Shown here piece after piece: positions 1-8,882 of a stretch of 64,000 nt of DNA. Within the stretch, counting starts at the first letter, position 1, and the number at the start of each line of letters is the position of its first letter. This DNA comes from JAKANT01 sp035502095. Lineage in GTDB: Bacteria > Pseudomonadota > Gammaproteobacteria > Burkholderiales > Burkholderiaceae_F. Location of the stretch: contig DATJUX010000011.1 in the NCBI GenBank assembly GCA_035502095.1, positions 1 through 64,000 on the forward strand. Direction: 5' to 3'. The notes under the pieces were generated by a model. It made no database searches. It was not told the DNA's origin and worked only from the letters and a program-made list of their open reading frames with translations. Made by a program: the position numbers and the translations under genes.

Positions 1-1140
1 GATCGCCTTCACGCTGAACATCTCCGTGCGGCCCACCACGCGCGGGATGAGGTAATAGAGGCTGCCCATGCTGATGAGGCCCACCCAGCCGAGCGCGCCG
101 GAGTGCACGTGGCCGATGGTCCAGTCGGTGTAGTGCGAGAGCGCGTTCACCGTCTTGATGGACATCATCGGCCCCTCGAAGGTCGACATGCCGTAGAACG
201 ACAGCGACACGATGAGGAACTTGAGGATCGGATCCTCGCGCAGCTTGTGCCACGCGCCCGAGAGCGTCATGATGCCGTTGATCATCCCGCCCCAGGACGG
301 CGCGAGCAGGATGAGCGAGAACACCATGCCGAGCGACTGCGCCCATTCGGGCAGCGCGGTGTAGTGCAGGTGATGCGGCCCGGCCCACATATAGGTGAAG
401 ATCAGGGCCCAGAAGTGCACCACCGAGAGCCGGTACGAGTAGATCGGCCGGCCGGCCTGCTTGGGAATGAAGTAGTACATCATCCCCAGGAAGCCCGCGG
501 TGAGGAAGAAGCCGACGGCGTTGTGGCCGTACCACCACTGCACCATCGCGTCCTGGGCGCCGGCGTAGACCGAGTAGGACTTCCACAGCGTCACGGGGAT
601 CGCGGCGCTGTTCACGATGTGCAGCAGCGCGACCGTCAGGATGAAGGCGCCGAAGAACCAATTGGCCACGTAGACATGTTTTATTTTTCTCTTGTATAGA
701 GTTCCAAAAAAGACGATGGCATAGGAAATCCACACGGCGGCGATCAGCAGGTCGATCGGCCACTCGAGCTCCGCGTATTCCTTCGCCTGCGTGATGCCGA
801 GCGGCAGCGTCACCGCGGCAGCCACGATCACCGCCTGCCACCCCCAGAACGTGAACCCGGCCAGCCGGTCGCAGAAGAGCCGCGCATGCGAGGTGCGCTG
901 CACCACGTAGTAGGAGGTGGCGAAGAGCGCGCAGCCGCCGAAGGCGAAGATCACCGCGTTGGTGTGCAGCGGCCGCAGGCGCCCGAACGACAGCCACGGG
1001 ATGCCGAAGCCAAGCTCGGGCCACGTCATCTGCGCGGCGATCACCACCCCGACCAGCATGCCGACGATGCCCCACACCACCGTCATGATCGAAAACGCAC
1101 GCACGACGCCGTAGTGGTACGTCACCGCCTTGTCCGCCAT
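1..1140 (-). CDS. ccoN: cbb3-type cytochrome c oxidase subunit I (CcoN/FixN), 3' end outside window
   Basis: This is the catalytic haem-copper subunit of the high-affinity terminal oxidase, which reduces O2 to water and pumps protons in the inner membrane. The first 380 codons are present and the C-terminus lies beyond position 1. The translation begins MADKAVTYHYGVVRAFSIM. It contains the low-spin haem ligand region (RLRPLHTNAV), the CuB/haem b3 ligands in WWYGHNAVGFF and WAGPHHLHY, and GHVHSGALGW near the edge. The ATG at 1140 is preceded by AGAGGGGAA. A perfect FNR-type palindrome lies about 110 bp upstream, so induction under low oxygen is likely. It sits downstream of ccoI and ccoS on the same strand, and ccoO, ccoQ and ccoP are expected to the left. 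Codons around 676-711 are unusually AT-rich (see findings). Confidence 0.97.
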   Translation of the reverse strand, partial: MADKAVTYHYGVVRAFSIMTVVWGIVGMLVGVVIAAQMTWPELGFGIPWLSFGRLRPLHTNAVIFAFGGCALFATSYYVVQRTSHARLFCDRLAGFTFWGWQAVIVAAAVTLPLGITQAKEYAELEWPIDLLIAAVWISYAIVFFGTLYKRKIKHVYVANWFFGAFILTVALLHIVNSAAIPVTLWKSYSVYAGAQDAMVQWWYGHNAVGFFLTAGFLGMMYYFIPKQAGRPIYSYRLSVVHFWALIFTYMWAGPHHLHYTALPEWAQSLGMVFSLILLAPSWGGMINGIMTLSGAWHKLREDPILKFLIVSLSFYGMSTFEGPMMSIKTVNALSHYTDWTIGHVHSGALGWVGLISMGSLYYLIPRVVGRTEMFSVKAI

Positions 1141-1250
1141 GTGTTTTCCCCTCTTGCCCGTTCCCGGTCGAACGGGTCAGGCTCTTGTCGATCCGCTGGT
1201 CGATCCGCTGCAGCCGCACGCATCGTAGCAACAGGGCTAGCGCGCCGCGC

Positions 1251-1264
1251 TTGACGCAGGTCAA
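1251..1264 (-). promoter_or_regulatory. FNR/ANR-type operator upstream of ccoN
   Basis: The sequence TTGACGCAGGTCAA is a perfect inverted repeat with the TTGAC-N4-GTCAA spacing of FNR-family sites. It lies between ccoS and ccoN, about 110 bp before the ccoN start. FNR/ANR activation of ccoNOQP at low oxygen is established in proteobacteria; binding here is inferred. Confidence 0.7.
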
Positions 1265-1276
1265 GCGCGCGCGGCG

Positions 1277-1441
1277 TTACCGGCTGCCGCTGGTCCCGGC
1301 CGGTGGATCTTCGTCCAGGATCCGGCGGCCTTCGCTGTCGAGATCGTCGAACTGGCCGCTCAGTACCGACCAGGCGAGCAGGACGCCGATGCCCAGCACG
1401 AGCAGGATCGAAAGCGGGATGAGCAGGTAGAGCGCGTCCAC
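1277..1441 (-). CDS. ccoS: cbb3 oxidase maturation protein CcoS (FixS)
   Basis: This is a 54-residue membrane protein starting at GTG 1441. Its sequence (VDALYLLIPLS, a single hydrophobic helix, then SGQFDDLDSEGRRIL) matches the CcoS/FixS family. CcoS is required for cofactor (haem b and copper) insertion into the cbb3 oxidase. The conserved GQFDDL motif follows the transmembrane segment and the tail is acidic. The gene begins 10 bp after the ccoI stop, in the usual ccoI-ccoS order, and precedes ccoN by about 135 bp that contain the FNR-type site. The start is GTG rather than ATG, and no upstream ATG is in frame. Confidence 0.92.
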   Translation of the reverse strand: MDALYLLIPLSILLVLGIGVLLAWSVLSGQFDDLDSEGRRILDEDPPAGTSGSR

Positions 1442-1451
1442 GGCGTCGACG

Positions 1452-3938
1452 TCACTCGGTCACGGCGCCGGGCGAGCGCGCCCGCAGCGCATTGGCGACC
1501 ACGAGCAGCGAGCTCGCCGCCATTCCCACGGCCGCCAGGGCCGGTGTCAGGTAACCGAGCGCCGCGAGCGGAATGATCACGATGTTGTAGCCGACGGCCC
1601 ACAGCAGGTTCTGCCGCACGATGCGCATCGCCTTGCGGCTGCCGGCAAAGATCGCTGCGACGTCGGCCGGCCTTGAATGCAGCGCGATGAAGTCGGCGCG
1701 CGCCTGCGCGAGCGTCGCCCCTTCGGCCAGCGCGATCGACACGTCGGCCTGCGCGATCACCGGCGCATCGTTCAAGCCGTCGCCGAGCATCGCGACACGC
1801 CGCCCTTGCGCCTGCAGGGCCGTCACGATCTGGCGTTTGCTCTCCGGGGTCTGCAGCGCGAACACGTTGCGGGCGACATCGGTGCCGATGCCGAGCTCGC
1901 GCGCGACCCGCTCGACCGGCTCGCGCCGGTCGCCCGACACGAGCAGGATCTGCACGCCCGCCGCTTGCACCTCCTGCACCAGCGCCGCGGCGCCCGTGCG
2001 GCACGCCTCGCCGAACGCGAACAGCGCCAGCGGGCCGGCCGGATCCGCGAGCACGACGACGCTGGCGGCGCGCAGCTTTTCCTGCTCGAGACGCTTCAGC
2101 AGGCGCGCCGCCACCGGCAGCGGCTCGCGCGTAACGAGCCCGAGCGCGTAATCGGGCCTGCCGATGCGCAGGCGCTTGCCCTCGATCGCGCCTTCGACGC
2201 CTGCCGCGGCGGCCACCACGCCGTCGACCACGGCCGGCAGCGCGACGCCCCCGGCACGCGCGGCCCGCATGAGCGCCCGTGCGAACGGGTGGTTGCTCAG
2301 CGCTTCGAGCGCCGCCGCACGCGCGAGCAGGGTGCCGACGTCTAGGCCCCGCAGGGGCACGATGCGCACCAGCTCCGGCACCGGCAGGGTCAGGGTGCCG
2401 GTCTTGTCGCACGCGAGCGTGTCGACGTGCGCCATCTGCTCGATGGCGGCGACGCGAGCGGTCAGGACGCCGCGGCGCGCGAGTGCGGACTGCAGCACCG
2501 CGAGCGCAGCCGGCGCCGCCAGCGCCAGCGCGCACGGGCACGTGGCAACGAGCACCGCGATCGCGCTCGGCAACGCGCGCGCCGGATCGATGAACCACCA
2601 GCCCGCAACCGTGGCGGCGGTCACCGCGAGCACGACCCACAGGAAAGCACCGGCGACGCGGTTCGCCACCTCGATCACGCGCGGTCGCGCGCGTCCGGCA
2701 TCGTCGACGAGACGGCGCAACGCGGCGAGCGAGGTCGCGTCGCCCGCGCGCTCGACGCGCAGGACGATCGGCTGGTCGAGGTTCACCGCGCCCGCCGAGA
2801 CGGCGCCGCCGGTCGCCAGTTCGAATGGCGTCGCCTCGCCGGTCAGCCAGGCCTGCGACACCGTCGACGCACCGTGCATCACGATGCCGTCGGCCGGCAC
2901 CGTCTCTCCGGGCGGCACGAGAACGTATTCGCCGACCGCCAGCGCTTCGGCGGCAACCGTCTCGGTGACCATCGAGCCGGGATATCCGCGCAAGCGCTGC
3001 GCGACGATCTGCGCGCCGCGCAGCGCGGTCTCGACGTGGCGGCTGGCCGCCGCAAGCGCGCGCGCCTGCACCCAGCGCACGCCGAGCACGAGCGCGACGA
3101 ACATCGCGATCGAGTCGAAATAGACCGGACCTTGCGCGCGCACGGTCGCGAACGCGCTGGCGCCGAACGCCGCCGCGAGTCCCAGCACGATCGGCAGGTC
3201 CATGCCGACGGCACCCGCGCGCACCTGGCTCACCGCGGCACGCACCAGCGGGATCGCCGAGAACGCGAGCACCGGAACCGTCAGCACGAGTTGCGCGATG
3301 CGCAGCAACTGCTGGATGTCGGGCGCGATGTCGCCCGGTCCGGCGAGGTAGGCCGGCACCGCGAGCATCATCACCTGCATCATCACCAGCCAGGCCAGCA
3401 GCACGCGCAGCAGTTCGACCCGCTGCGCGCGCTTTTCGTCGCCCGGCTCGCGGGCGCCGGCGCGATAGCCGGCTCGCTCGACGACCCGCTCCAGGCGCAC
3501 CGTCGAGGTCAGCGCCGGGTCGAATGCGACGTAGGCACGCCCGGCGCCGAAGTCCACCGCTGCCTGTGCAACGCCGGGCTCGCGCCGCAGGCGGTGCTCG
3601 ACCAGCAGCGCGCACGCCGCGCAGACCATGCCCTGCACGGGCAGCTGCGCGCGCGCCAGGTTGGGCGGCGCGATCGCGATGCCCGGCGCGCGCACGTTGA
3701 GCGCACCGGTGAGCGCCGCGCGATCGCGGTTCGACGCCTGCGCGAGGTAGATCTGCTCGGCGATGAACGCGCAGCCCAGGCAGCAGAACGAGCGCCGCTC
3801 GCCGCCAATCAGGCGACGGAAGACCTTGAGGCCTGCGAGCGGATCGCCGCAATGGGCGCAGACGGCATCCGACGTCGCGGCCAGCGTGCCGACATCGTCG
3901 AGAATCTTCGCTTTGCGAACCTGCGGCTCAACCGGCAT
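1452..3938 (-). CDS. ccoI: Copper-translocating P-type ATPase CcoI (FixI)
   Basis: This 828-aa P1B ATPase exports Cu from the cytoplasm for cbb3 oxidase assembly. The N-terminus has a CxxC zinc-finger-like pair (CAHC, then FCCLGC) typical of FixI, followed by a heavy-metal domain with GMVCAAC. The intramembrane CPCALAL motif, the phosphorylation motif DKTGTLT and the hinge GDGLNDAP are all present. An in-frame upstream ATG exists at 3995, but it would lie only about 15 bp from an FNR-like palindrome. I therefore prefer ATG 3938, whose N-terminus (MPVEPQVRKAKI) leads directly into the family sequence. The gene is followed closely by ccoS and then ccoN. Confidence 0.95.
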   Translation of the reverse strand: MPVEPQVRKAKILDDVGTLAATSDAVCAHCGDPLAGLKVFRRLIGGERRSFCCLGCAFIAEQIYLAQASNRDRAALTGALNVRAPGIAIAPPNLARAQLPVQGMVCAACALLVEHRLRREPGVAQAAVDFGAGRAYVAFDPALTSTVRLERVVERAGYRAGAREPGDEKRAQRVELLRVLLAWLVMMQVMMLAVPAYLAGPGDIAPDIQQLLRIAQLVLTVPVLAFSAIPLVRAAVSQVRAGAVGMDLPIVLGLAAAFGASAFATVRAQGPVYFDSIAMFVALVLGVRWVQARALAAASRHVETALRGAQIVAQRLRGYPGSMVTETVAAEALAVGEYVLVPPGETVPADGIVMHGASTVSQAWLTGEATPFELATGGAVSAGAVNLDQPIVLRVERAGDATSLAALRRLVDDAGRARPRVIEVANRVAGAFLWVVLAVTAATVAGWWFIDPARALPSAIAVLVATCPCALALAAPAALAVLQSALARRGVLTARVAAIEQMAHVDTLACDKTGTLTLPVPELVRIVPLRGLDVGTLLARAAALEALSNHPFARALMRAARAGGVALPAVVDGVVAAAAGVEGAIEGKRLRIGRPDYALGLVTREPLPVAARLLKRLEQEKLRAASVVVLADPAGPLALFAFGEACRTGAAALVQEVQAAGVQILLVSGDRREPVERVARELGIGTDVARNVFALQTPESKRQIVTALQAQGRRVAMLGDGLNDAPVIAQADVSIALAEGATLAQARADFIALHSRPADVAAIFAGSRKAMRIVRQNLLWAVGYNIVIIPLAALGYLTPALAAVGMAASSLLVVANALRARSPGAVTE

Positions 3939-4009
3939 GGGACGTTGCAACTCGAGAAACGATCGACTCCGCAGATCGGCCGAGGCTACGCGCACCGACT
4001 TCGATCCGC

Positions 4010-4023
4010 CTGACCATTGTCAA
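4010..4023 (-). promoter_or_regulatory. Imperfect FNR/ANR-like site upstream of ccoI
   Basis: Read on the minus strand the sequence is TTGACAATGGTCAG, a one-mismatch version of TTGAC-N4-GTCAA. It lies about 70 bp before the preferred ccoI start and resembles the perfect site upstream of ccoN. The two together suggest oxygen control of the whole locus. Confidence 0.5.
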
Positions 4024-4203
4024 GAGACTTCGAAGATCCGGTTGCGTTCCGAACGCCGCGAGATCAAGCCTATCTTGAGCCGGGCCGGTTTGGCAGTCCC
4101 CTGCGCTGGCCATTGAAGACGAGCGGATGGACGAGATGATCGGCGGCGGCCGATCCGCACCGGCACGATGCAATCGTCGCATTGCGACACGCGCGCCGCG
4201 GCG

Positions 4204-4989
4204 TCATGCGAACGAAGCCGCGATGAGGTCGATCCGGTCGGTGCAGAACGCGTCGACGCCCCAGTCGAACAGCTCGCGCGCGCGTTGCGGATCGTTGACG
4301 GTGTAGCAGAAGAGCCAATAGCCGGCGTCCTTTACGCTGCGAGCCAGCGCTTGCGTCAGGTGCTTGTGACTGCAATGCAGGCTGACGCAGCCCAGGTCCT
4401 CGACCTGCTCTTCCCAATCGACCGGCACCGGCCCGACGAGCAGGCCGCGCGGCAGGTCCGGCGCGGAAGAGCGCGCCGCCGCCAGCGCCTCCCACGCAAA
4501 GGACGAAAGCAACGGTGCCCGCGGCTCGACGTTGCCGGCGCGGTCGCCGCGCGGCCTGACCAGGTCGGCGTAAGCTCGCGCAGCCGTTGTTGCCACTTCG
4601 GCGCCGGTCGCCGATTCCCGTCCGGGCGACGGCTTGATCTCGATATTGATCCAGACGCTGTTGCGCCGGCAGTACACGATCGTCTCCGCCAGCGAAGGCA
4701 ACCTTGTGCCGGCGAAACGCGGGCCCATCCAGGCGCCCGCATCGAGGCGCGCCAACTCCGCCGCGGTGAACGAAGCGACCGGGCCGGCGCCGTCGGTCGT
4801 GCGCTCCAGCGTCGCGTCGTGGATCAGCACTGGAACCGCATCGGCGGTGAGCATCGCGTCGAACTCGATCGCCCGGTACCCGTGCTGCAGCCCGACCTCG
4901 ATGGCGGCGATCGTGTTCTCGGGCGCCAGCGTGCCGCCACCGCGGTGCGCCAGTACGCGCGCGAAGGGCCAGGGTTGGCGATGGCTCAT
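4204..4989 (-). CDS. ugpQ: Glycerophosphodiester phosphodiesterase (UgpQ-like)
   Basis: This 261-aa GDPD-family enzyme would hydrolyse glycerophosphodiesters to glycerol-3-phosphate and an alcohol. The family signature is complete: AHRGGG near residue 13, the APENT metal-ligand motif, EFDAM, and LIHDATLERTTDG. There is no signal peptide, so it is cytoplasmic like UgpQ rather than periplasmic GlpQ. The ATG at 4989 overlaps the stop of the preceding DUF4442 gene by 4 bp, so the two are co-translated. A longer open frame to 5208 is a shadow of that upstream gene. No glycerol-phosphate transporter lies nearby. Confidence 0.9.
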   Translation of the reverse strand: MSHRQPWPFARVLAHRGGGTLAPENTIAAIEVGLQHGYRAIEFDAMLTADAVPVLIHDATLERTTDGAGPVASFTAAELARLDAGAWMGPRFAGTRLPSLAETIVYCRRNSVWINIEIKPSPGRESATGAEVATTAARAYADLVRPRGDRAGNVEPRAPLLSSFAWEALAAARSSAPDLPRGLLVGPVPVDWEEQVEDLGCVSLHCSHKHLTQALARSVKDAGYWLFCYTVNDPQRARELFDWGVDAFCTDRIDLIAASFA

Positions 4990-5450
4990 TTCTGCTCCGC
5001 CTTCTTGCGCGCGTAAACGATCTTTTCGACCCGCGCGACCGTCAGGCCTTCGCGATCGACGATGTCGACCTTGAACAGGTGCAGGTGCTTGTCGCCGCCG
5101 GCCGTCATGCGCACGATCGCATCGATGTCGTCCTGCTCGAGGCGCAACGTGGCGCTGACGGGTCCACGCCCCGGCGCGACGTATTCGATCGAGCCCGCCT
5201 TGTCCCACACCATGTATCCACGCGGCAGGTTGTGATGAACCATGAGCGCGAAGAAGGGATCGGTCATCGCGTACAACGATCCGCCGAAGTGGGTGCCGAA
5301 GTAGTTGCGGTTGCCCAGGCCGAGCCGCATGTCGACCCGGACCTCGCGGAAGTCGGGCGCGATGCGGCGCACCCGGATGCCCGCGCCGAGGAAAGGCGGC
5401 CAGAGGTTCAAGCCGAGGCGCAACCAGCGCGGAGGGATCGTGCGAGCCAT
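4986..5450 (-). CDS. DUF4442 hotdog-fold protein, thioesterase-like
   Basis: This 154-aa protein has the DUF4442 hotdog pattern: an N-terminal amphipathic segment, then NRNYFGTHFGGSLYAMTDPFF (the acyl-thioesterase helix region), then VWDKAGSIEYVAPGRG. Members are thought to act on acyl-thioesters, but the substrate is unknown and none can be read from the context. It is the first gene of a two-gene unit with ugpQ and is divergent from the CoA-transferase at 5530, leaving about 80 bp for both promoters. Confidence 0.82.
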   Translation of the reverse strand: MARTIPPRWLRLGLNLWPPFLGAGIRVRRIAPDFREVRVDMRLGLGNRNYFGTHFGGSLYAMTDPFFALMVHHNLPRGYMVWDKAGSIEYVAPGRGPVSATLRLEQDDIDAIVRMTAGGDKHLHLFKVDIVDREGLTVARVEKIVYARKKAEQK

Positions 5451-5529
5451 GCGAGCCAGTTTATTTCAGGCCCGCGCATGCGCTGCGGCACGCTAAGCTG
5501 CGCGGTCCCAAAATGGTGCCCGAGCCGAC

Positions 5530-6774
5530 GTGAGCCAGCAGCCCGCAGATGGCGAGCACGCATTGCGCGGACTGCGCGTGCTCGACCTATCGCGCGTGCT
5601 TGCCGGGCCGTGGTGCACCCAGAACCTCGCCGATCTCGGCGCCGACGTGATCAAGGTCGAGCGCCCGGGCTACGGTGACGACACGCGCGGCTGGGGCCCG
5701 CCGTTCCTGAAGGATCGCCGCGGCGAGGAGACCGGCGAAGCGGCGTACTACCTGGCCGCCAACCGCGGCAAACGCTCGATCACGCTCGACATCGCCACCT
5801 CCGAAGGCCAGCAGATCGCGCGCAAGCTCGCCGCGGCGAGCGACGTGCTGGTCGAGAACTACAAGGTCGGCCAGCTCGCGAAGTACGGCCTCGACTACGA
5901 GGCGCTCGCAGCCGTCAACCCGCGCCTCATCTACTGCTCGATCACGGGCTTCGGACAGGACGGGCCCTACAAGGATCGTGCCGGCTACGACTTCATCATC
6001 CAGGGCATGGGCGGCTTCATGTCGATCACCGGCGAACGCGACGACCTGCCCGGCGGCGGGCCGCAGAAGGCCGGCGTCGCGGTGAGCGACCTCATGACCG
6101 GGATGTATGCGACCGTCGCCATCCTCGCGGCGGTCGTGCAGCGTGGGCGCACCGGGGTCGGCCAGCGCATCGACATGGCGCTGCTCGATACCCTGGTGTC
6201 CATGCTGGCCAACATGAACACCAACTACCTGACGACGGGCAAGGCACCGGGCCGCGCCGGCAACGCGCACGCCAACATCGTGCCGTACCAGGTCTTCGCC
6301 GCGTCCGACGGGCACGTCATCGTCGCGGTCGGCAACGACGGTCAGTACGCGAAGTTCTGCGAGGTGGCCGGTCGCGGCGATCTCGCCGCCGATCCGCGTT
6401 TCGTCCGCAACGCCGATCGCGTGCGCAATCGCGACGTGCTGGTCCCCTTGCTGGAGCAGGTGGTGCGCCAGCGCCCGGTCGGCTTCTGGACCGCACGGCT
6501 CGAGCAGGCAGGCGTTCCCTGCGGCCCGATCAATTCGATCGCCCAGGCCCTGGCCGACCCGCAGATCGTCGCGCGCGGACTGAAGGTCGATCTCCCGCAT
6601 CCGCTGGCCGGTTCGGTATCGCTCGTCGGCACGCCTATCCGGATGAGTGCATCGCCGCCGGCGCTCGAACGCGCGCCGCCGACGCTCGGCCAGCACACGG
6701 ACGAAGTCCTGCGCGAGCTGGCCGGCATCGATGCGGCGACCCTGGCGGCGTTGCGAGCGCGCCGGATCGTGTGA
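5530..6774 (+). CDS. Family III CoA-transferase (CaiB/BaiF)
   Basis: This 414-aa enzyme should move CoA between carboxylic acids through an aspartyl-CoA intermediate. It shows the family N-terminus (LRGLRVLDLSRVLAGPWCTQ), GADVIKVERP, the NRGKRSITLD segment and the catalytic aspartate at about residue 187 in GVAVSDLMTG. It resembles formyl-CoA and succinyl-CoA:dicarboxylate transferases, but the substrate cannot be fixed from sequence. The start is GTG at 5530; no ATG precedes the conserved region. The stop overlaps the acylphosphatase start (GTGA). It is a different paralogue from the gene at 37190. Confidence 0.93.
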   Translation: MSQQPADGEHALRGLRVLDLSRVLAGPWCTQNLADLGADVIKVERPGYGDDTRGWGPPFLKDRRGEETGEAAYYLAANRGKRSITLDIATSEGQQIARKLAAASDVLVENYKVGQLAKYGLDYEALAAVNPRLIYCSITGFGQDGPYKDRAGYDFIIQGMGGFMSITGERDDLPGGGPQKAGVAVSDLMTGMYATVAILAAVVQRGRTGVGQRIDMALLDTLVSMLANMNTNYLTTGKAPGRAGNAHANIVPYQVFAASDGHVIVAVGNDGQYAKFCEVAGRGDLAADPRFVRNADRVRNRDVLVPLLEQVVRQRPVGFWTARLEQAGVPCGPINSIAQALADPQIVARGLKVDLPHPLAGSVSLVGTPIRMSASPPALERAPPTLGQHTDEVLRELAGIDAATLAALRARRIV

Positions 6775-7097
6775 GAAGAAGCGCCGTGGCGCAACCGGAA
6801 CCGCCCGACGGTCCGCTTTATCTCCTGATCCGCGGGCGCGTGCAGGGCGTGGGATTTCGCGACAGCATGGTCTACGAAGCCGCGCGCCTCGGCGCACGCG
6901 GCTGGGTGCGCAACCGCGCCGACGGAGCGGTCGAAGCGGTGTTCGACGCGGCGCCGGCGGCGCGGTTCGAGCTGCTCGCATGGGCATGCCGCGGCCCGGC
7001 CGTCGCGCGGGTGACGCATGTCGAAACCCGCTCGGCGAGCGCGACCGAGATCGCGATGATCGGATTCGAATTCACGCGCCTGCCGACGGCGCGTTGA
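6771..7097 (+). CDS. Acylphosphatase
   Basis: This 108-aa small cytosolic enzyme would hydrolyse acyl phosphates. The signature RGRVQGVGFRDS carries the phosphate-binding loop and catalytic arginine, and GWVRNRADGAVEAVF carries the catalytic asparagine. The GTG start at 6771 overlaps the CoA-transferase stop by 4 bp; a second in-frame GTG at 6786 is possible. The N-terminal extension before LYLLIRGRV is a little longer than usual (about 15 residues). It converges on the GNAT gene. Confidence 0.92.
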   Translation: MRRSAVAQPEPPDGPLYLLIRGRVQGVGFRDSMVYEAARLGARGWVRNRADGAVEAVFDAAPAARFELLAWACRGPAVARVTHVETRSASATEIAMIGFEFTRLPTAR

Positions 7098-7182
7098 AAT
7101 CGCGACACGGCGCACGCGTCGTCCTCGGTCGCAAAGGTGTTTCCCGTTCGCGCCTGGTAGCCGCCAGCCCAGAACCGGGTTG

Positions 7183-7776
7183 TCAGCCCGCGGGCTGCGC
7201 CTCGTCGAACCTCGGATTGATCAGCGCGGTGAGCACGTGATCGCGCCACGTGCCATTGATGAACAGGTACCGGCGTGCAATGCCGATGCGCTCGAAGCCG
7301 AGCCGCTCGAGGAGCCGCGCGCTGCGTTCGTTCTCGGGCACGAACGCCGCCTGCACGCGATGCAGGCCGCGGGTGGTGAACAGGTCGTCGAGCGCGGCGC
7401 GCAGCGCCTCGTGCATCAGTCCCTTGCCCTGCGCGCCCGCGTCGAGCTGGTAACCGAGCACGCAGGACTGGAACGGACCGCGAAAAATCTGCGTGAAATT
7501 GATGCGTCCGAGCAGCGCGGCGCGTTCGTCGCCGGCCCGGTCGAACAGCGCCCAGCGCAGCGAAGCGCCGGTGCGGAACTCGCGCACCGCCGTCGCGAGC
7601 TGCGGCCGCCAGTGAGCAGCGGTCGCAACGCCGGCGGGACGCGGCGGGTCCCAGGGCCGCAGGTGCGCCTCGTTGCGCGCCATGAACTCGGCGAACTGGC
7701 GCGCCATCGCGGGCCGGACGTGCGGCAGGCGCAGGCGCCGTGTCGCCAGCTGCGGCAGATCAGCGACGTCCGGCAT
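7183..7776 (-). CDS. GNAT-family N-acetyltransferase (RimJ/RimL-like)
   Basis: This 197-aa acetyltransferase is of the ribosomal-protein-alanine acetyltransferase type. It carries LATRRLRLPHVRP at the N-terminus, the central strand-turn VLGYQLDAGAQGKGLMHEAL (acetyl-CoA pyrophosphate loop, Q/GxGxG/A-like), and NERSARLLERLGFERIG near the end, all typical of the RimJ group. The ATG at 7776 opens the conserved domain. An in-frame extension to 7956 would run into the promoter region of the divergent binding-protein gene and is rejected. The target protein or amine is unknown. Confidence 0.88.
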   Translation of the reverse strand: MPDVADLPQLATRRLRLPHVRPAMARQFAEFMARNEAHLRPWDPPRPAGVATAAHWRPQLATAVREFRTGASLRWALFDRAGDERAALLGRINFTQIFRGPFQSCVLGYQLDAGAQGKGLMHEALRAALDDLFTTRGLHRVQAAFVPENERSARLLERLGFERIGIARRYLFINGTWRDHVLTALINPRFDEAQPAG

Positions 7777-7874
7777 CGTCGGGGGCGGGCGACCGGCGCG
7801 AAGCGCAGAGCATTTTCGATTTCCCGTCTGGTCGAAAATAGCGGCACGAAAACGGACCGATAGGAAATCGCAAC

Positions 7875-8882
7875 GTGGCGCTCCCCGACTGGAACCGGCG
7901 CGCATTGTGCGCGCTTTTACCGCTGCTGCTCGTGCAGCCCTTGCTCGCGCGGGCACAGCCCGCCGCCTACCCCGCGCGGCCGATCCGGCTGATCGTTCCC
8001 TACCCGCCGGGCGGACCGCTCGATCTCGCGGCGCGCGGGCTGGCCGAAGCCGTGAAGGACACGCTGGGCATCGTTGTGGTGGAAAACCGGGCCGGCGCCG
8101 GCGGCACCATCGGGGTCGACTACGTGGCCAAGCAGCCCCCCGACGGGTACACGCTTGTCATCGGCGCGGTCGCGACGCACGCGATCAACCCGTGGCTGTT
8201 CTCGAAGCTTCCATACGACCCGCTGCGCGATTTCGCGCCGATCACGCTGATCGCGCAGGTGCCGAATGTGCTTGTTCTGCCGCCCGCCACCGCGGCGCGC
8301 TACCACATCGAGTCGGTCAAGGACCTCGTCGACTACGCGCGCCGCAATCCGGGCAAGCTCAACTACGCCTCCGGCGGCAACGGCAGCGGCGGCCACATGG
8401 CCGGCGAACTCCTGAAGTCGATGGCGCACGTCGCGATCGTGCACATCCCCTACGCCGGGGCGGCGCCGGCGCAGCTCGGCATGCTCGCGGGGCAGACCGA
8501 CTTCATGTTCGACAACCTCGCGTCGGCCGCGCCGCAGATCCGCGCCGGCAAGCTGCGTGCGTTCGCGGTGACGACCGCGCGCCGTGCCACCGCGTTCCCC
8601 GACCTTCCGACCCTCGCCGAAGCGGGCGGGCGCGAACTCGCGGGTTTCGAGGTGAGCACCTGGTTCGGCGTGCTCGCTCCTGCGGGAACGCCCGCCGCGA
8701 TCGTGACGAAGCTCAACGAAACGATGCGCGCCGCGCTCGGCTCGGAGGCGATGCGCGAACGGCTCGCGACCATGGGCGCGGAGCCGGCACCGACCTCGCC
8801 GGCGCAGTTCGCGGCGTTCATCAAGTCGGAACTCGTCAAATACGAGCGCGTGGTGAAGTTCTCCGGCGCCAAGATCGACTGA
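7875..8882 (+). CDS. Tripartite tricarboxylate transporter substrate-binding protein (Bug/TctC)
   Basis: This 335-aa periplasmic receptor feeds a TctAB permease. It has a signal peptide (LCALLPLLLVQPLLARAQP), then the Bug-family signature YPARPIRLIVPYPPGGPLD, VVENRAGAGGTIG, and PDGYTLVIG. The start is GTG at 7875, preceded by AGGAAA. About 216 bp separate it from tctB, and no other gene lies between, so the three genes probably form one transporter unit. The ligand is probably a carboxylic acid, but the sequence does not identify it. Confidence 0.93.
   Translation: MALPDWNRRALCALLPLLLVQPLLARAQPAAYPARPIRLIVPYPPGGPLDLAARGLAEAVKDTLGIVVVENRAGAGGTIGVDYVAKQPPDGYTLVIGAVATHAINPWLFSKLPYDPLRDFAPITLIAQVPNVLVLPPATAARYHIESVKDLVDYARRNPGKLNYASGGNGSGGHMAGELLKSMAHVAIVHIPYAGAAPAQLGMLAGQTDFMFDNLASAAPQIRAGKLRAFAVTTARRATAFPDLPTLAEAGGRELAGFEVSTWFGVLAPAGTPAAIVTKLNETMRAALGSEAMRERLATMGAEPAPTSPAQFAAFIKSELVKYERVVKFSGAKID

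Noticed and set aside
7176..7199. A CAGCCCGCGGGCTG palindrome at the end of the GNAT gene.
   Set aside because: It lies mostly within the coding end and has no T run, and such palindromes are common in GC-rich DNA.
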